DNA of 43,360 bases, from assembly GCA_015494735.1 (NCBI GenBank), contig WGAQ01000070.1, positions 1 through 43,360 of the forward strand, given 5' to 3'. Every line of letters starts with the position of its first letter. Within the stretch, counting starts at the first letter, position 1. The notes under the pieces were generated by a model. That model had not been told where the DNA came from, did not search any database, and saw only the letters and a program-made list of their open reading frames with translations. Shown piece by piece: positions 15,702-24,352 of this stretch. Both the position numbers and the translations under genes were made by a program. Source of the DNA: Caldifarciminota bacterium. Its GTDB lineage: Bacteria; Hydrothermota; Hydrothermia; LBFQ01; DSFT01.

Positions 15702-17792
15702 TTACTTGCTCTTCGCCTGCTTCTTCCTCTCTTCGATAATCTTTTTCGCTATGTTGTCGGGAACCACGTCGTAGTGGTCGAACTGCATGGAATAATATCC
15801 GCGCCCCTGCGTGATGGACCTGAGGGCGGTGGCATACTGGAGCATCTCCGCCAGAGGTACCATGGCGGTAATCACCTTGGAGTTGCTCCTGTCCTCTATG
15901 GATACTATGTGGCCCCTCCTGGAGTTTATGTCCCCGATGACATCTCCCATGTACTCCTCTGGCGTGACCACTTCCACCTTCATTATGGGCTCCAGGAGTA
16001 CGGGCCTGGCTTTCTTCATGGCCTCCTTGAAGGCTATGCTTCCCGCTATCTGGAAAGCCATATCGGAGGAGTCCACCTCATGATAGGAGCCATCGAAGAG
16101 TTTCACCCTCACATCCACCACGGGATAGCCTGCCACCACACCCTTCTTCATCGCATCCCTGATACCCTTCTCCACGGAAGGGATGAATTCGCGGGGTATC
16201 TTTCCACCGGTGATGAGGTCCACGAATTCGAAGCCCTTGCCTCTGGGCAGGGGCTCCACCTCTATCCAGACGTGACCGTACTGTCCACGACCACCGGTCT
16301 GCTTGATGTACTTGCCTTCCTGCTTGACAGATGCAGTTATGGTCTCCCTGTATGCCACCTGGGGCTGTCCCACCTCCACGTTCACCTTATGCTCCCTGCG
16401 CATCCTGTCCACCATTATCTCCAGGTGGAGTTCTCCCATGCCCGCTATGATGGTCTCTCCGGTTTCCTCATCGGTATATGCCCTGAAGGAGGGGTCCTCC
16501 TCCATCAACTTCTGGAGGGCCTTCACCATCTTCTCCTTGTCATCCTTGGACTTCGGATGTATTGCCTGGGCGATTACGGGCTCGGGAACCTCAAGGGACT
16601 CCAGAACGATAGGGTGGTTCTCATCCGAGAGGGTATCTCCGGTAAGGGTCTGCTTCAGTCCCACCACTGCCCCTATATCTCCGGCCGTCAGTTCGTTTAT
16701 ATCCTCCTGCTTGTTGGCATGCATCCTCACTATCCTGGATATCCTCTCCTTGACCCCCCTCGTTGCATTGTACACGTATTCACCCTTCGTTATCTTGCCG
16801 GAATAAACCCTGACGTAAGTTACCTTTCCTATGTACTTATCGGTCATTATCTTGAAAGCCAGAGCAGTGAGGGGCATATTCTCGTCGGGCCTCCTCACCT
16901 CCTTCTCCCCCGTCACCGGATTTATACCCTCCACGGGAGGTCTGTCCACCGGAGATGGAAGGTAATCCACTATGGCATCCAGAAGGGGCTGAATGCCTTT
17001 GTTCTTAAATGCAGAGCCGGCCAGAACCGGCACCACCTCGAATGCAATGGTCGATTTCCTTATGGCCCTGCGCAGGTCCTCCTCCGTAATCTCCTCCTCC
17101 TCCAGATACTTGAGCATTATATCCTCGTTGAACTCCGCGAGGGTCTCTATCAACTTCTCCCGCCACTCCTGAGCAAGGTCCTGAAGGTCTTCGGGGATGT
17201 CTATGATTTCGTACTCCGCCCCCAGAGTCTCATCCTTCCAGACTATTCCCTTCATGGTGATGAGGTCCACCACCCCTCTGAAATCGGACTCCGCCCCTAT
17301 CGGAATCTGGATGGCCAGGGGGACAGCAGAGAGCCTCTGCTCCATCATCTTGATGACGTTGAAGAAGTTGGCCCCCACCTTGTCCATCTTATTGACGAAG
17401 GCGATACGGGGAACCCTGTACTTGTCAGCCTGACGCCATACGGTCTCGGACTGGGGCTCGACTCCAGCCTCCGCGTCGAATATTACGACAGCACCATCCA
17501 GAACTCTCAGTGCGCGCTCCACTTCTATGGTGAAGTCCACGTGGCCGGGAGTATCGATTATGTTAATCTGATGTCCCTTCCAGAAGCAGGTCGTGGATGC
17601 TGCGGTGATGGTGATTCCCCTCTCCCTCTCCTGCTCCATCCAGTCCATCTCCGCCTGACCCTCGTGCACCTCACCTATCTTGTGCTTCTTACCCGTATAA
17701 AACAGTATTCGCTCCGTTGTGGTCGTCTTACCCGCATCAATGTGCGCAATTATACCTATGTTCCTTAATTTCTCGATTGGCAACTTCGCCAC
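15702..17792 (-). CDS. fusA: Elongation factor G
   Basis: A 696-residue EF-G that drives ribosomal translocation with GTP. G1 is AHIDAGKTTTTERILFYTG (about residue 16), with DTPGHVDFTIEVERAL and FVNKMDKVGANF in the G domain, and the domain IV motif GGRGQYGHVWIEVEPL. The start is the GTG at 17792: GGAGGTGG lies just upstream and it matches the VAKLPIEKLRNIGIIAHID N-terminus. Reading further upstream would add an unrelated 27-residue stretch. It is not in a str operon (no rpsL, rpsG or tuf); it appears to be a single-gene unit with its own terminator. Confidence 0.95.
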   Translation of the reverse strand: MAKLPIEKLRNIGIIAHIDAGKTTTTERILFYTGKKHKIGEVHEGQAEMDWMEQERERGITITAASTTCFWKGHQINIIDTPGHVDFTIEVERALRVLDGAVVIFDAEAGVEPQSETVWRQADKYRVPRIAFVNKMDKVGANFFNVIKMMEQRLSAVPLAIQIPIGAESDFRGVVDLITMKGIVWKDETLGAEYEIIDIPEDLQDLAQEWREKLIETLAEFNEDIMLKYLEEEEITEEDLRRAIRKSTIAFEVVPVLAGSAFKNKGIQPLLDAIVDYLPSPVDRPPVEGINPVTGEKEVRRPDENMPLTALAFKIMTDKYIGKVTYVRVYSGKITKGEYVYNATRGVKERISRIVRMHANKQEDINELTAGDIGAVVGLKQTLTGDTLSDENHPIVLESLEVPEPVIAQAIHPKSKDDKEKMVKALQKLMEEDPSFRAYTDEETGETIIAGMGELHLEIMVDRMRREHKVNVEVGQPQVAYRETITASVKQEGKYIKQTGGRGQYGHVWIEVEPLPRGKGFEFVDLITGGKIPREFIPSVEKGIRDAMKKGVVAGYPVVDVRVKLFDGSYHEVDSSDMAFQIAGSIAFKEAMKKARPVLLEPIMKVEVVTPEEYMGDVIGDINSRRGHIVSIEDRSNSKVITAMVPLAEMLQYATALRSITQGRGYYSMQFDHYDVVPDNIAKKIIEERKKQAKSK

Positions 17793-17870
17793 GATTCCAC
17801 CTCCGGGTTTTATAAAAATTAGTCCGTAAAGTTTAAAGGAATCCATTTCGGAGAATTCGACAGAGTTTCC

Positions 17871-17907
17871 CAAATGGCGCAGGGATATCGAAAGCGAATG
17901 CCATTTG
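17871..17907. repeat. Inverted repeat in the fusA / secreted-protein intergenic region
   Basis: CAAATGGC (17871-17878) and its perfect complement GCCATTTG (17900-17907) are separated by 21 bases. The surrounding 266-base gap (17793-18058) also holds a second imperfect stem around 17984-18010 (GGCAA...TTGCC) and several A/T-rich boxes, but no gene or tRNA was seen. It could be a leader structure of fusA, a small RNA or an operator; none of these is shown. Confidence 0.45.
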
Positions 17908-18046
17908 CAGGCTGACCATAACCACGGTCCGTTTTCCCTGCCGAAGTATGCTTCAAATCTTTTCTGCGAGTCATAGTTTTATGCTTGGCAAAATAAAACC
18001 TTATTGCCCTGTAATTTGTCCCATATAGTATAAAACCCTCTCGCTT

Positions 18047-18052
18047 TATAAT
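18047..18052 (+). promoter_or_regulatory. Putative -10 box, leaderless geometry (secreted-protein operon)
   Basis: A perfect TATAAT followed by TTACAG, 6 bases, then the ATG at 18059. This is the clearest example of the pattern in the window. Confidence 0.65.
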
Positions 18053-18058
18053 TTACAG

Positions 18059-18865
18059 ATGTTTATCTTCGTCATAATATCGCAGATAAACGACACGATT
18101 CTGAAGGTGCCCTACGTGGATGTGGAGGTGCAGAGCTTCGATGCCAGGGGAGTGGGCTCTCTTGCGGATGACTGCGTCAGGGAGGTGGTGGCGGAAAGCA
18201 GGACAGACGGATTCGTGTATCTGGTGGCGTACGACAACGAGGGAAATTCCGGGGATATCCTGAGGTTCCCGTACCGGGGGATGCTGGTGCAGGGATTTTC
18301 CAATCCGGAGAATACGGACCAGGACCTCGACTGTATTTACAGTTTCGATGTTTCCACCAGCGGGGACACTGTAATCCTGAAGGCGATTTACGACGGGACG
18401 AGCAGAAATGAACCAGACACCGCTGAGGTCTTCAGGGCCATCTACAAGGATATATGGGTAAACAGCGCTGGATTTCCCTCCCCCACGGGAGGATACTATG
18501 CCATAAGGGCTTTCGTTGCCGGCATAAATCCGGATGGTTATGCCTTCCTGCGCATAGATACCACTTTCAACGTGACTCCGGTGGATGACCCGGAGTCCGG
18601 CAGGGATGTGGCGGAAGCTGTGGATTTCTTCCTGAGAGTCCATCTAAGAATGGATGGATGGGTGAGGTTTTCCATAGGGGTGCCCTCCAGGGGGGATGTT
18701 TACCTCTCCGTGTTCGATGTGGCTGGCAGGAAGGTCTTTTCATACCGGGAGGAGCTGGATGGCCCCGGTGTCCTTTCCTTCACCAGAAGACTTCCCTCGG
18801 GTATCTATGTGGCCAGACTATACTGGAATGGGAAGCAAAAGTCCATAAGGTTCGTGAGTTTTTGA
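18059..18865 (+). CDS. Secreted protein with sorting-type (T9SS-like) C-terminal domain
   Basis: A 268-residue protein of unknown main function. The last 70 or so residues, with RGDVYLSVFDVAGRKVFSY, the turn LPSGIYVARLYWNGKQKS and a final strand ending RFVSF, match the FlgD-Ig-like/Por-secretion C-terminal fold that directs cargo to the type IX system or anchors it at the surface. The central region (about 20-195) looks like beta-structure rich in Asp, Gly and Tyr and was not recognised. The N-terminus MFIFVIISQINDT would have to be the signal peptide: very short, uncharged, with no longer start. The gene appears leaderless. It is followed 12 bases later by the GVxG-repeat gene. Confidence 0.72.
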   Translation: MFIFVIISQINDTILKVPYVDVEVQSFDARGVGSLADDCVREVVAESRTDGFVYLVAYDNEGNSGDILRFPYRGMLVQGFSNPENTDQDLDCIYSFDVSTSGDTVILKAIYDGTSRNEPDTAEVFRAIYKDIWVNSAGFPSPTGGYYAIRAFVAGINPDGYAFLRIDTTFNVTPVDDPESGRDVAEAVDFFLRVHLRMDGWVRFSIGVPSRGDVYLSVFDVAGRKVFSYREELDGPGVLSFTRRLPSGIYVARLYWNGKQKSIRFVSF

Positions 18866-18877
18866 AAGGAGGTGGTT

Positions 18878-20326
18878 ATGATGGAAATGCTTTTGATGAT
18901 ATTAATCCAGCAGGTGAAGATGGAGGGGAAAGTGCATGAAATAAGTCCTATAAAGGAGAGGGGCATCGTTACTCTGCAACTGAAGGACGGCACGAAAGCC
19001 ACCATACAGACCACCATATCAATCGACAGGGGGCAGATAAGCATAACCAACATTCCCTACAGACCCGAGGACATCAGAGCAATCGCCATAGAGATAAACA
19101 GGAAGGGCAATGGCGAAGAGCAACCACCCAGGCTGCTGGTATGGGTGGAAGGTTCGGTACCTGTAGATACCACTCTCGACGCGTGGAAGGATACAACGGT
19201 AGATGTGGGAGGTACCCCGGTAAATATAACGAAGATGCTGGGCATCGCGAATGTGGGGACCTACGATGTCATAGGGCAGATGAATGTGGGGAGCGCCATA
19301 GACGGAATCGTGGGATTCACCGTGGGAAATAACTACTCCGGTGTATGGGGCATCGGCGCTGCCGACACCTCGGAAGGGGTGAGGGGCGAAATACTATCCG
19401 GATACATCAATTCCACCGGAGTCATGGGTCTGGTTCCGGGAGCAGCATCCGCTGCAGAGAGCAACACTGCTGTGCACGGTGAGGCACAGGGAGCATCGAC
19501 GGAATATTCCACCGGAGTTGTCGGAGCAAGGATATCCGGGACCACCTATACGGTTTACGTGAACAACGGCGTTTACGGTTATTCCGACGTGGGCTCCGGG
19601 GTGGTTGGGTTCAGAAGTACTGGAGGAACAGCCATATCCGGAGGTGTGGCCTCCCTGTACACGGTGACGAGCAGCGGAGTTGTCGGCTATTCCGGTGAGA
19701 GCGACGGATATGGAGTGGTCGGTCTGGCGGACGGAGGCGGCTTATCCTCATCTGCCCACATCGCAGTGCTCGGATATGATATGAATGCCACGAGCAACAG
19801 TTATGCCGTCCTGGCATATGGTGATTTCGCCGCCACAGGAGGAAAGTCCTTCATAATGGACCATCCCCTGGACCCCGCCAACAAATTCCTGAAACATTAC
19901 TCCATCGAGTCCAACGAAATCCTCAATGTTTATCGGGGCACAGTCTCCCTGGACGCCAACGGCGAAGCGGTGGTGTACCTTCCCGATTACTTCGAAACCA
20001 TAAATACGGAGTTCTCGTATCAGCTGACCCCCATCGGGGCTCCCATGCCGAATCTCCACATCAAGCAGGAAGTTTCCGGAAATAGATTCGTCATCGCGGG
20101 AGGGGAGCCCGGGATGAAGGTATCCTGGACGGTGTATGCCCGCAGAAATGACCCGTACGTGCGGCACAACAGAGAGAAGTTCAGGGACGTGGTGGAGAAA
20201 CCCGCAGAACTGAAAGGGAAGTACCTCTATCCGGAATTCTACGGCAGAAGCAGAGCAGCATCCATAATCCAGCCCAGAGAAGAGAATCGGAGTATGAGGA
20301 TAGTAAGGACAGAGTGGAAGAAATAG
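18878..20326 (+). CDS. Surface or fibre-like protein with GVxG repeats
   Basis: A protein of about 482 residues. After a short hydrophobic start (MMEMLLMILIQQ) and about 100 residues of N-terminal domain, a central region of about 230 residues carries repeats of the form GVxG (GVWGIG, GVMGL, GVVGAR, GVYGYS, GVVGFR, GVVGYS, GVVGLA). This suggests a regular beta-solenoid or trimeric fibre. The C-terminal part begins KSFIMDHPLDPANKFLKH and has GEAVVYLPDYFETINTEFSY and KVSWTVYARRNDPYVR, a block I recognise from large uncharacterised proteins of many bacteria. AAAGGAGG lies upstream; either ATG at 18878 or 18881 fits its spacing. It is probably co-transcribed with the sorting-domain protein. Confidence 0.75.
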   Translation: MMEMLLMILIQQVKMEGKVHEISPIKERGIVTLQLKDGTKATIQTTISIDRGQISITNIPYRPEDIRAIAIEINRKGNGEEQPPRLLVWVEGSVPVDTTLDAWKDTTVDVGGTPVNITKMLGIANVGTYDVIGQMNVGSAIDGIVGFTVGNNYSGVWGIGAADTSEGVRGEILSGYINSTGVMGLVPGAASAAESNTAVHGEAQGASTEYSTGVVGARISGTTYTVYVNNGVYGYSDVGSGVVGFRSTGGTAISGGVASLYTVTSSGVVGYSGESDGYGVVGLADGGGLSSSAHIAVLGYDMNATSNSYAVLAYGDFAATGGKSFIMDHPLDPANKFLKHYSIESNEILNVYRGTVSLDANGEAVVYLPDYFETINTEFSYQLTPIGAPMPNLHIKQEVSGNRFVIAGGEPGMKVSWTVYARRNDPYVRHNREKFRDVVEKPAELKGKYLYPEFYGRSRAASIIQPREENRSMRIVRTEWKK

Positions 20327-20332
20327 GAATCC

Positions 20333-20351
20333 GGGGGGCTACGCTCCCCCC
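20333..20351. terminator. Hairpin between convergent genes (possible bidirectional terminator)
   Basis: GGGGGG (20333-20338) and CCCCCC (20346-20351) around a 7-base loop. The hairpin overlaps the stop codon of the mutase gene and lies 6 bases after the stop of the repeat protein. T-tracts are weak on both sides. Confidence 0.5.
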
Positions 20352-21631
20352 TTCAGAGATTTCCTCACCATATCGATGAATTCCCTGTCCGTACTCTCCG
20401 CATAGACCCTGACGATGGGCTCCGTGTTGGAAGGTCTTATGTGAAGCCAGGAATCACCCCTGCGGAAATAGTATCCATCCTCCATCACGAGGTCGAAATC
20501 CTTCACGAGGGGCCGGAACCTCTCCAGGACCATATCCACATCCTCCCCTTCCACCTTATCCTTGAGCATATAGGTTCGTGGAAGGCTCTCGAGAGTATCG
20601 AGCAACTGACCGGACACGTATGACGAATACAGCACAGCCGATGCCAGTACACCATCCCGCGTTGCATTTATCTCCGGGAATATCAGCCCCCCATTCCCCT
20701 CCCCTCCCAGAGGGGAACCCGTTTCCTCCATCTTCCTGAGGACATTGGCCTCGCCTACGGGAGCCCGTATGACCCGTACCCCGTGCTTCCGGGCAACGAA
20801 TTCTACCAGAATGGAAGTGGAATAATTCACCACCACATCCCCCCTGACGAAGTTGAGCAGGTAATCCACCGAGAGGGCCACAGTCATCTCCTCGCTGAGC
20901 ATCCCATACCCCGCGACGCCCAGGACCACCCTGTCCCCATCGGGGTCGGTGGCAAAAGCGAGTTCGAATCCACTCCCGAGGTATTCATCCAGATGTCCCA
21001 GATACTCCTTCCTCGGCTCCGGGTTCCTTTCGAATCTTCCGGATGACTCGCAGTATATCTTCTCCACATCCGCCCCCAGGCGGGTCAGCACGAGGGGGAG
21101 GGCCCTGTACATGGCTCCATTGACGCAGTCGGCTACGACCCGTGCATTCCCCTCCCTCATATAACCGGATTCCACCACCGCCCTCACGTGCTGCTCCACC
21201 GCATTCCCCACCTCTATCCTCTCACCCCACGGCACCACCCACCGGTAATCATCCAGATAGGAGAGAAGTTTCTCCAGTTCATCCCTGAAGAGGAATCTGC
21301 CCCCTTTCGCTGAGAGCTTCAGAGCATTCCAGTTTTCCGGATTGTGGCTTGCGGTAAGGATTATTCCACCATCCATATCCATCTTCCGGCTCACGAACTG
21401 GGCGGTGGGAGTGGGAGCAATTCCGATGGAATAGACATCCTTCCCCGCCATCCTGAGGGTATTGGCAACGATATCGTAAAAGAGGGCTCCATGGGGCCTC
21501 GTGTCCCGCGCCAGAAGAATCCTGTTCCCCTCGATAATCCGGGAAAAGGCAGAGGTGTATCGCACCACGAGGAGGGGATTGAAATCATCCGGAACGGTTC
21601 CCCTTATGCCGGACACCGATACCTTGAGCAT
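20339..21631 (-). CDS. Phosphohexomutase (phosphoglucosamine/phosphomanno-mutase family)
   Basis: A 430-residue alpha-D-phosphohexomutase that moves phosphate between C6 and C1 of a sugar. Active Ser95 is in LTASHNPENW, the metal loop is DPDGDR (229-234), the sugar loop is GEGNGG near 312 and the phosphate-binding loop is RPSNTEPIVRVYAE near 404. The start SVSGIRGTVPDDFNP fits the GlmM/PMM-PGM type more than pure PGM. It may supply glucosamine-1-phosphate for wall and lipid A synthesis, or mannose-1-phosphate; sequence reading cannot settle the substrate. TAAAAT ends 6 bases before the ATG, so the mRNA is probably leaderless. Confidence 0.88.
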   Translation of the reverse strand: MLKVSVSGIRGTVPDDFNPLLVVRYTSAFSRIIEGNRILLARDTRPHGALFYDIVANTLRMAGKDVYSIGIAPTPTAQFVSRKMDMDGGIILTASHNPENWNALKLSAKGGRFLFRDELEKLLSYLDDYRWVVPWGERIEVGNAVEQHVRAVVESGYMREGNARVVADCVNGAMYRALPLVLTRLGADVEKIYCESSGRFERNPEPRKEYLGHLDEYLGSGFELAFATDPDGDRVVLGVAGYGMLSEEMTVALSVDYLLNFVRGDVVVNYSTSILVEFVARKHGVRVIRAPVGEANVLRKMEETGSPLGGEGNGGLIFPEINATRDGVLASAVLYSSYVSGQLLDTLESLPRTYMLKDKVEGEDVDMVLERFRPLVKDFDLVMEDGYYFRRGDSWLHIRPSNTEPIVRVYAESTDREFIDMVRKSLKGGA

Positions 21632-21637
21632 GGTGTA

Positions 21638-21643
21638 ATTTTA
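21638..21643 (-). promoter_or_regulatory. Putative -10 box, leaderless geometry (phosphohexomutase)
   Basis: TAAAAT followed by TACACC, 6 bases, then the ATG at 21631 on the minus strand. Confidence 0.55.
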
Positions 21644-21715
21644 AGCAGTGGCAATCCAGAGGGACATCATCCGGCAGGCCACATTCGTGAAACTGGAGAA
21701 TTCTTCCAGTTCCTT

Positions 21716-21721
21716 TAAAAT
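21716..21721 (+). promoter_or_regulatory. Putative -10 box of the PorV-like operon
   Basis: TAAAAT with 26 bases to the ATG at 21748. Transcription starting 6-7 bases after the box would leave a 20-base leader, enough for the GGAG at 21741. This contrasts with the leaderless genes. Confidence 0.45.
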
Positions 21722-21747
21722 TTCAGCACGATTTGAAGTTGGAGTCT

Positions 21748-23511
21748 ATGAGGAAAATCTTCGCCGGGATTCTGCTGAGCGTGGGGGTCGCGTTCTCCAC
21801 ATCCATAGAGGCAGGTGGTCCGGTTCTGGACATATATCCGGGGGCGAGGCCCACGGGAATGGGAGGAGCATTCACTGCATTCTATGGTGACATAATGTCG
21901 ACATATTACAACGATGCCGGGCTTGCATTCATCGAAGGATTTCAGGTCTATTCACTCCAGCACTCCAACTGGCTCCAGGGGTTGATTGGAGATGCCTATT
22001 ACGAATACGGGGTGGTGGCCATACCGGCCTCGAGGGGTGTCATCGGCGTATCCCTCACCTATCTGACAGTGGGGGAAGTCACGATAACCGATGAAAACAA
22101 CGTGACTTATTCCTTCGTTCCATACGACATCGTCTTCAAAACCTCCTATGCGAGCAGATTGAACGATAAATTGAGTTTTGGAATAGGGGCCAAGTTTTAC
22201 TACAGTTTTCTCGTTCCCGCAGATATACTGAGGGAGGTGTTCGGTGTGGTGGGGGATGGTTCGGCGAAGACCTTCATGATAGACGGAGGACTTCTATACA
22301 GGGAGGGTCCTCTCTCTATGGGTCTTTCTTTACTCCACCTGGGTCCCGAGTTGCGCTATTCGGGAAGCGACCAGCCCAATCCCCTGCCATGGACGATAAG
22401 GATGGGCACGAGGTACCAGCGCACCTTCGGAAACGTGAGTTTCACTCTGGCAGCAGACCTGAGCAAAATTCTGGTCAATATCCAGAGGGATCTGGCCGAT
22501 AGCGGACTGGCCTTCGTATGGAGGGACACGTACAAGCACATAGGACTGGAGATAGGATTTGCCAACATCATATACCTGAGGGCAGGATATTTCGAAGACC
22601 TTCTGGGCTCCAGGGTGGGACCCACATTCGGACTGGGGGCAAGGTACGAGAACTTCGCATTCGATATATCGGATGACAGATTCATCTATGCATTCACCGA
22701 TAATCAGAACAACGTTCCCAACTACAGGTTTCAACTCACATTCATGAGGAGCATAAAGCACGCCGGAGAAAAAGCGGACAGTCTCAGGAAACCCTCCCTC
22801 ATCGTCGAAGTAAGAGACAGTTCGACGGGGAAACCCATAGAGGCGGCCATCAATCTAAGGGACCTGAAGACGGGAGACATCATAACCGCGGAAGGTAATG
22901 GAAGCGTGGAGTTGAAGACAGATCCGGGAACCTATATACTGAACGTGGAGAATAACGCGTACTATCCCTACGAGGACACAGTCGCATTCGAGAAGGACGG
23001 TCAGGTGATAAGAGTTTCGCTGAAGAAGAAACCCCACGGGAGACTCACCATAATGGTGATGGACAGCGTCAGGAATAAGCCCATATTCGCCAGCATCATG
23101 ATAGGCGATGTGGAGGTTGATACCAGCCGCATAACCCTGCAACTGCCCGAAGGCACCTACGCCCTCAGGGTGGAATCGCCCGATTACAGCATGTATTACA
23201 ACATCATCGAAGTCAGAGGAAATACGGACGATACCATACTGGTGAAGCTGAGTCCCATAACCTCCAGACTGAATGTAGTGATAGACAGGCCCATCCAGAT
23301 AAACATCTACAGGGGAGAGGAACTGGTCATAAGCGAAAACCTCAGGAGGAACAAATCCTACAGTCTCGGGATAGGCACCTTCAGGGTCGTGGTGGATTGC
23401 GAGGATTGTGAAAAGAGAGAGCTTGAGGTAATATCCAGGCCCGGCCACGACATGTTGCTGGAAATCAGGGACAACAAGGTTCAATTGAAAGAAGGAGGAG
23501 AAGGTTCATGA
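21748..23511 (+). CDS. PorV/PorQ-type outer-membrane barrel with PEGA/CarboxypepD-like repeats
   Basis: A 587-residue protein with a normal signal peptide (MRKIFAGILLSVGVAFS, cleaved near residue 24). About residues 30-340 form a PorV/PorQ-like 14-strand-type barrel, opening with the family mark YPGARPTGMGGAFTAFYGD and YYNDAGLAF. About residues 350-585 are an unusual C-terminal extension of three small beta-sandwich repeats (KPSLIVEVRDSSTGKPIEAA, GRLTIMVMDSVRNKPIFAS, TSRLNVVIDRPIQINIYRG), like PEGA or carboxypeptidase-regulatory domains. PorV in Bacteroidota guides type IX cargo at the outer membrane; the fused repeats may face the periplasm or surface. ATG at 21748 is chosen over an upstream TTG because of the nearby GGAG. 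It overlaps the next gene by ATGA. Confidence 0.8.
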   Translation: MRKIFAGILLSVGVAFSTSIEAGGPVLDIYPGARPTGMGGAFTAFYGDIMSTYYNDAGLAFIEGFQVYSLQHSNWLQGLIGDAYYEYGVVAIPASRGVIGVSLTYLTVGEVTITDENNVTYSFVPYDIVFKTSYASRLNDKLSFGIGAKFYYSFLVPADILREVFGVVGDGSAKTFMIDGGLLYREGPLSMGLSLLHLGPELRYSGSDQPNPLPWTIRMGTRYQRTFGNVSFTLAADLSKILVNIQRDLADSGLAFVWRDTYKHIGLEIGFANIIYLRAGYFEDLLGSRVGPTFGLGARYENFAFDISDDRFIYAFTDNQNNVPNYRFQLTFMRSIKHAGEKADSLRKPSLIVEVRDSSTGKPIEAAINLRDLKTGDIITAEGNGSVELKTDPGTYILNVENNAYYPYEDTVAFEKDGQVIRVSLKKKPHGRLTIMVMDSVRNKPIFASIMIGDVEVDTSRITLQLPEGTYALRVESPDYSMYYNIIEVRGNTDDTILVKLSPITSRLNVVIDRPIQINIYRGEELVISENLRRNKSYSLGIGTFRVVVDCEDCEKRELEVISRPGHDMLLEIRDNKVQLKEGGEGS

Positions 23512-24317
23512 AGAGGTATTTACTGGCAGGCCTGATAACCCTGGGCCTGTTCGCATGCAATAAATCGGGGGAAACGGGCGCAGGCCAACCCGAAGGACAG
23601 GTCATAGCGAGAATAGGGGACATAGTGGTGACCGATAAGGACATAGAACTCAGCCTTCAGGGGTTGCCTCCAGGGCAGTTATCTCCCCAGCAGAGGGAGG
23701 CGATAAAGCAGGACCTCATAAAGACAGCCCTGTTCTACAAGGCAGCGATGGATGAGAAGATAGACACCAACAGGAATCTGATGAGGCGAATCGAATGGAT
23801 GAAGCGCTCCATAATTGCGCAGGAATACCTGAGGTCCAAGTACGGGAACAGGCAGATTACCCCCCAGCAGGTGGATGAATTCATAAAGAAGAGAGGCAAT
23901 CTATTCTCCAGGAAAGCGTCCTTCATCATGGTCCTTTACTTCGACTCCACCCTGAAAGACACCATAAGGGAACTGTTGCTGGATGGAAGCATGGTGGCCA
24001 ATAAGTATCTCGACGATATGACCAAGAAGGGGCTGATAAATCCCCAGGTAATACCCCCCTCCAATCTGGGGCTCCTGTCTCTGGACATGCCGGAGGATAT
24101 GATAAACGCCATACTCAAGGCAAGGAGGAACCAGGTTCTGGGTCCCTTCAAACTCCAGGATGCATACGCATTCGTAAAAGTCCTTTCAGTTGAAAACGAC
24201 AATCCCCAGAGGCAGGATGTTCAGCAGGCCGTATTCCAGTATCTGACGATGAAGGACCAGCAGAGATTTGCGGACTCTCTCTACAATGCTCTCAAGAGCA
24301 AGTATCTCAAGGAATAA
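23508..24317 (+). CDS. Parvulin/SurA-like lipoprotein
   Basis: A 269-residue lipoprotein with MKRYLLAGLITLGLFACNK (lipobox Cys17). Residues 30-120 resemble the SurA/PrsA N-terminal chaperone region: VIARIGDIVVTDKDIELSLQ, then helices with ALFYKAAMDEKID and RSIIAQEYLRSKYG. A PpiC-like region (about 125-240) follows but is short, with FSRKASFIMVLYF and LGPFKLQDAYAFVKVLSVE. It probably helps fold or escort outer-membrane proteins, though prolyl-isomerase activity is doubtful. Its ATG overlaps the stop of the PorV-like gene, supporting a joint role in outer-membrane assembly. Confidence 0.78.
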   Translation: MKRYLLAGLITLGLFACNKSGETGAGQPEGQVIARIGDIVVTDKDIELSLQGLPPGQLSPQQREAIKQDLIKTALFYKAAMDEKIDTNRNLMRRIEWMKRSIIAQEYLRSKYGNRQITPQQVDEFIKKRGNLFSRKASFIMVLYFDSTLKDTIRELLLDGSMVANKYLDDMTKKGLINPQVIPPSNLGLLSLDMPEDMINAILKARRNQVLGPFKLQDAYAFVKVLSVENDNPQRQDVQQAVFQYLTMKDQQRFADSLYNALKSKYLKE

Positions 24318-24324
24318 AATAACT

Positions 24325-24341
24325 GGCTGGTGTAACCAGCC
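24325..24341 (+). other. Small hairpin ahead of the ABC exporter
   Basis: GGCTGGT, loop GTA, ACCAGCC: a perfect 7-bp stem, 8 bases after the lipoprotein stop and 11 bases before the TTG start of the exporter. A TAAAAT overlaps the preceding stop codon (24315-24320), so the hairpin could form the very 5' end of an exporter transcript. The sequence after it is C/T-rich rather than a T-run, so it is a weak terminator at best. Confidence 0.5.
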
Positions 24342-24352
24342 CCCTTCCTGCA

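Noticed and set aside
17793..18058. A tRNA or riboswitch in the 266-base gap.
   Set aside because: No cloverleaf, CCA end or known riboswitch core could be traced; only isolated stems.
18041..18058. Bacteroidota-type promoter (TAnnTTTG with TTTG upstream).
   Set aside because: The boxes here are TAAAAT/TATAAT and the TTTG positions are not consistent between genes.
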